Assembly (NCBI GenBank): GCA_900319615.1
Contig: ONPE01000066.1
Coordinates: forward strand, 1-7,404
Source of the DNA: an uncultured Eubacteriales bacterium
GTDB taxonomy: Bacteria > Bacillota > Clostridia > Oscillospirales > Acutalibacteraceae
Direction: 5' to 3'
DNA length: 7,404 nucleotides
A model generated the notes under the pieces. It searched no databases and was not told the origin of the DNA. It was given only the letters and a program-made list of their open reading frames with translations. The translations under genes and the position numbers were made by a program. Positions 6,887 to 7,404 of this stretch are shown here, piece after piece (the first letter of the stretch is position 1; every line of letters starts with the position of its first letter).

Positions 6887-6909
6887 TGGCGTAGAGTGAG
6901 GGATTTGAA
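6887..6909 (-). other. tRNA 3'-tail-like motif without a tRNA body (possible attachment-site remnant)
   Basis: On the minus strand this reads TTCAAATCCC, then TCACTCTACG, then CCA. That matches the T-loop, the 3' half of the T-stem, the acceptor strand, the discriminator and CCA of a tRNA. The required 5' half of the T-stem (GAGGG) is absent; AAAA stands there instead, and no cloverleaf can be drawn upstream. Integrases often use exactly this tRNA segment as a crossover core, and GC content drops sharply on the far side. However, the shorter word GGCGTAGAGTGAG also occurs in both repeat copies, so it may simply be a repeat module. Confidence 0.4.
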
Positions 6910-7159
6910 TTTTGGTACTTATGTGCCATAGTGTTTCACGACGCTCCATTTTATGCTATTTAAAGGCATTTCTTGACTATTAGTGTTTTATAAAGAAACG
7001 CTAAGTTATACAACGATAACGAACAAACAACGAACACAACATAGCAGAGCGTGAGAAGTTCTGTTAATTAACGTATATGTTTTGATTGAAGTATTGTTAA
7101 TGATTCATGGGCGCTTATTTCGTGTTACAAGAATCATCTTAATTCTATTAGGCAATCTA
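6910..7159. other. AT-rich stretch without a recognisable gene
   Basis: This stretch is about 30% GC against roughly 55% in the two large genes. I see no protein-like frame of useful length on either strand. It holds an imperfect inverted repeat, TGGTAC and GTGCCA around TTAT (6914-6929), the second CAACGAACA cluster (7007-7036), and a 7-bp inverted pair ATGATTC (7100-7106) and GAATCAT (7131-7137) too far apart to be convincing. The composition and motifs fit the end of an integrated element better than ordinary intergenic DNA. Confidence 0.5.
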
Positions 7160-7404
7160 TTATGTAACATTTGATTTGGAAATAAAGAAATCATCTATAT
7201 CGATTGCTTTGATCGAATAATTATTCAATCTTTGTGATTCATTTAGAGTGAAGCTTGCAAAAACTAAATATATTTTTGTCCATGAAACAAAATAATGAAC
7301 CCCGGAAAATTGATCACGTTCTCCGAGGTTCATTGTTTTCTTGAACAGATCGTATTGATTCGAGCTATTATGGTCTATTTCTGATGGGTAATTCGTCGTC
7401 GCCT
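7160..7404 (-). CDS. Possible C-terminal end of an unrecognised protein (80 codons, 5' end beyond the window)
   Basis: The minus-strand frame from 7402 stays open for 80 codons to TAA at 7162-7160. It contains GVHYFVSWTKIYLVFASFTL and AIDIDDFFISKSN, which read like a real protein with a hydrophobic beta strand. In DNA this rich in A and T an 80-codon run is unlikely by chance. I recognise no family. Against it, a terminator-like hairpin (7294-7334) lies inside the frame, and a second frame ends at 7368 just before that hairpin. Only one of the two gene models can be right. Confidence 0.35.
   Translation of the reverse strand, partial: ATTNYPSEIDHNSSNQYDLFKKTMNLGERDQFSGVHYFVSWTKIYLVFASFTLNESQRLNNYSIKAIDIDDFFISKSNVT
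7281..7334 (-). terminator. Terminator-like hairpin near the right edge
   Basis: Arms AATGAACCCCGGA (7294-7306) and TCCGAGGTTCATT (7322-7334) form a 13-bp stem with a 15-base loop. The single C-A mismatch on the plus strand is a G-U pair on the minus strand. On the minus strand the stem is followed by ATTTTGTTTC, a usable U-rich tail; on the plus strand by GTTTTCTTG, which is also moderately T-rich. It may work in both directions but favours minus-strand transcription entering from the right. Confidence 0.6.
7368..7404 (-). CDS. Alternative: last 11 codons of a different minus-strand gene
   Basis: The minus-strand frame from 7403 reads GDDELPIRNRP and then TAA (7370-7368). It is too short to judge from its sequence. 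Its support is position: a terminator-like hairpin begins 34 bases after the stop (7334-7294), the usual gene-end layout. It excludes the 80-codon frame described for 7160-7404, in which that hairpin would be internal. Confidence 0.3.
   Translation of the reverse strand, partial: GDDELPIRNRP

Larger units (their letters stand above)
6817..6909. repeat. Large imperfect inverted repeat centred on the 6848-6886 hairpin
   Basis: The left flank TTCAAATCCCACACTCGACG (6817-6836) and the reverse complement of the right flank (6909-6890), which begins TTCAAATCCCTCACTCTACG, differ at only two of 20 positions. Together with the inner stem they make a nearly 93-base palindrome with an unpaired interruption of about 11 bases (6837-6847) on the left side. 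Such a structure can arise by inverted duplication of a tRNA-tail-plus-terminator unit, or act as a mobile hairpin element. Confidence 0.7.

Noticed and set aside
6887..6975. tRNA gene on the minus strand
   Set aside because: Only the T-loop-to-CCA end matches. The 5' half of the T-stem is missing and no anticodon or D arm can be drawn upstream.
7100..7137. Hairpin ATGATTC / GAATCAT as a terminator
   Set aside because: The stem is only 7 bp with a 24-base loop, and no T-run follows on either side.
4131..7404. Insertion sequence or CRISPR array
   Set aside because: No transposase frame, no terminal inverted repeats with target duplication, and no series of equal repeats with equal spacers are present.

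Overview
The window looks like chromosomal DNA from a gut or rumen Clostridium-class bacterium, most likely a Ruminococcus-like member of the Oscillospiraceae. The grounds are a type I dockerin with the T-L-I-Q-R wording common in that group, strong Firmicutes-style ribosome binding sites, a TTG start, sigma-A-type promoters with extended -10 boxes, and very large secreted Calx-beta proteins. The placement is inference; no rRNA or housekeeping marker is present.

Layout. Positions 1-4130 hold one uninterrupted reading frame on the minus strand: the first 1376 residues of a giant secreted protein with a signal peptide, two Calx-beta domains and several beta-rich modules. Its C-terminus lies outside the window. 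It is preceded by a near-consensus promoter (4170-4198). From 4131 to 4737 is a 607-base divergent intergenic region holding a possible gene remnant, one copy of an interspersed repeat with a minus-strand terminator-like hairpin, and the promoter of the next gene, whose -10 box sits between the arms of a perfect 9-bp palindrome. Positions 4738-6486 (+) encode a 582-residue secreted cysteine peptidase resembling the IdeS/Mac family (MEROPS C66). It is followed by a CARDB-like domain and a C-terminal dockerin, so the enzyme is probably docked to a cohesin-bearing surface complex.

From 6487 to the end I see no confident gene. A second, longer copy of the interspersed repeat (6601-6875) lies in the same orientation as the first, so the peptidase gene is bracketed by direct repeats that are about 91% identical over a 110-base core. 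It is followed by another strong hairpin and a tRNA-tail-like motif (6887-6909). At that motif base composition falls from roughly 55% GC in the genes to about 30% GC, which suggests the edge of a separately acquired segment. The last 240 bases carry two mutually exclusive partial minus-strand gene ends and a terminator-like hairpin.

The two main genes are divergent and both encode secreted, multi-domain, probably surface-associated proteins. This fits a host- or substrate-facing locus, but nothing in the window shows that they act together. The most notable object is the dockerin-tagged IdeS-like peptidase inside a repeat-flanked cassette.
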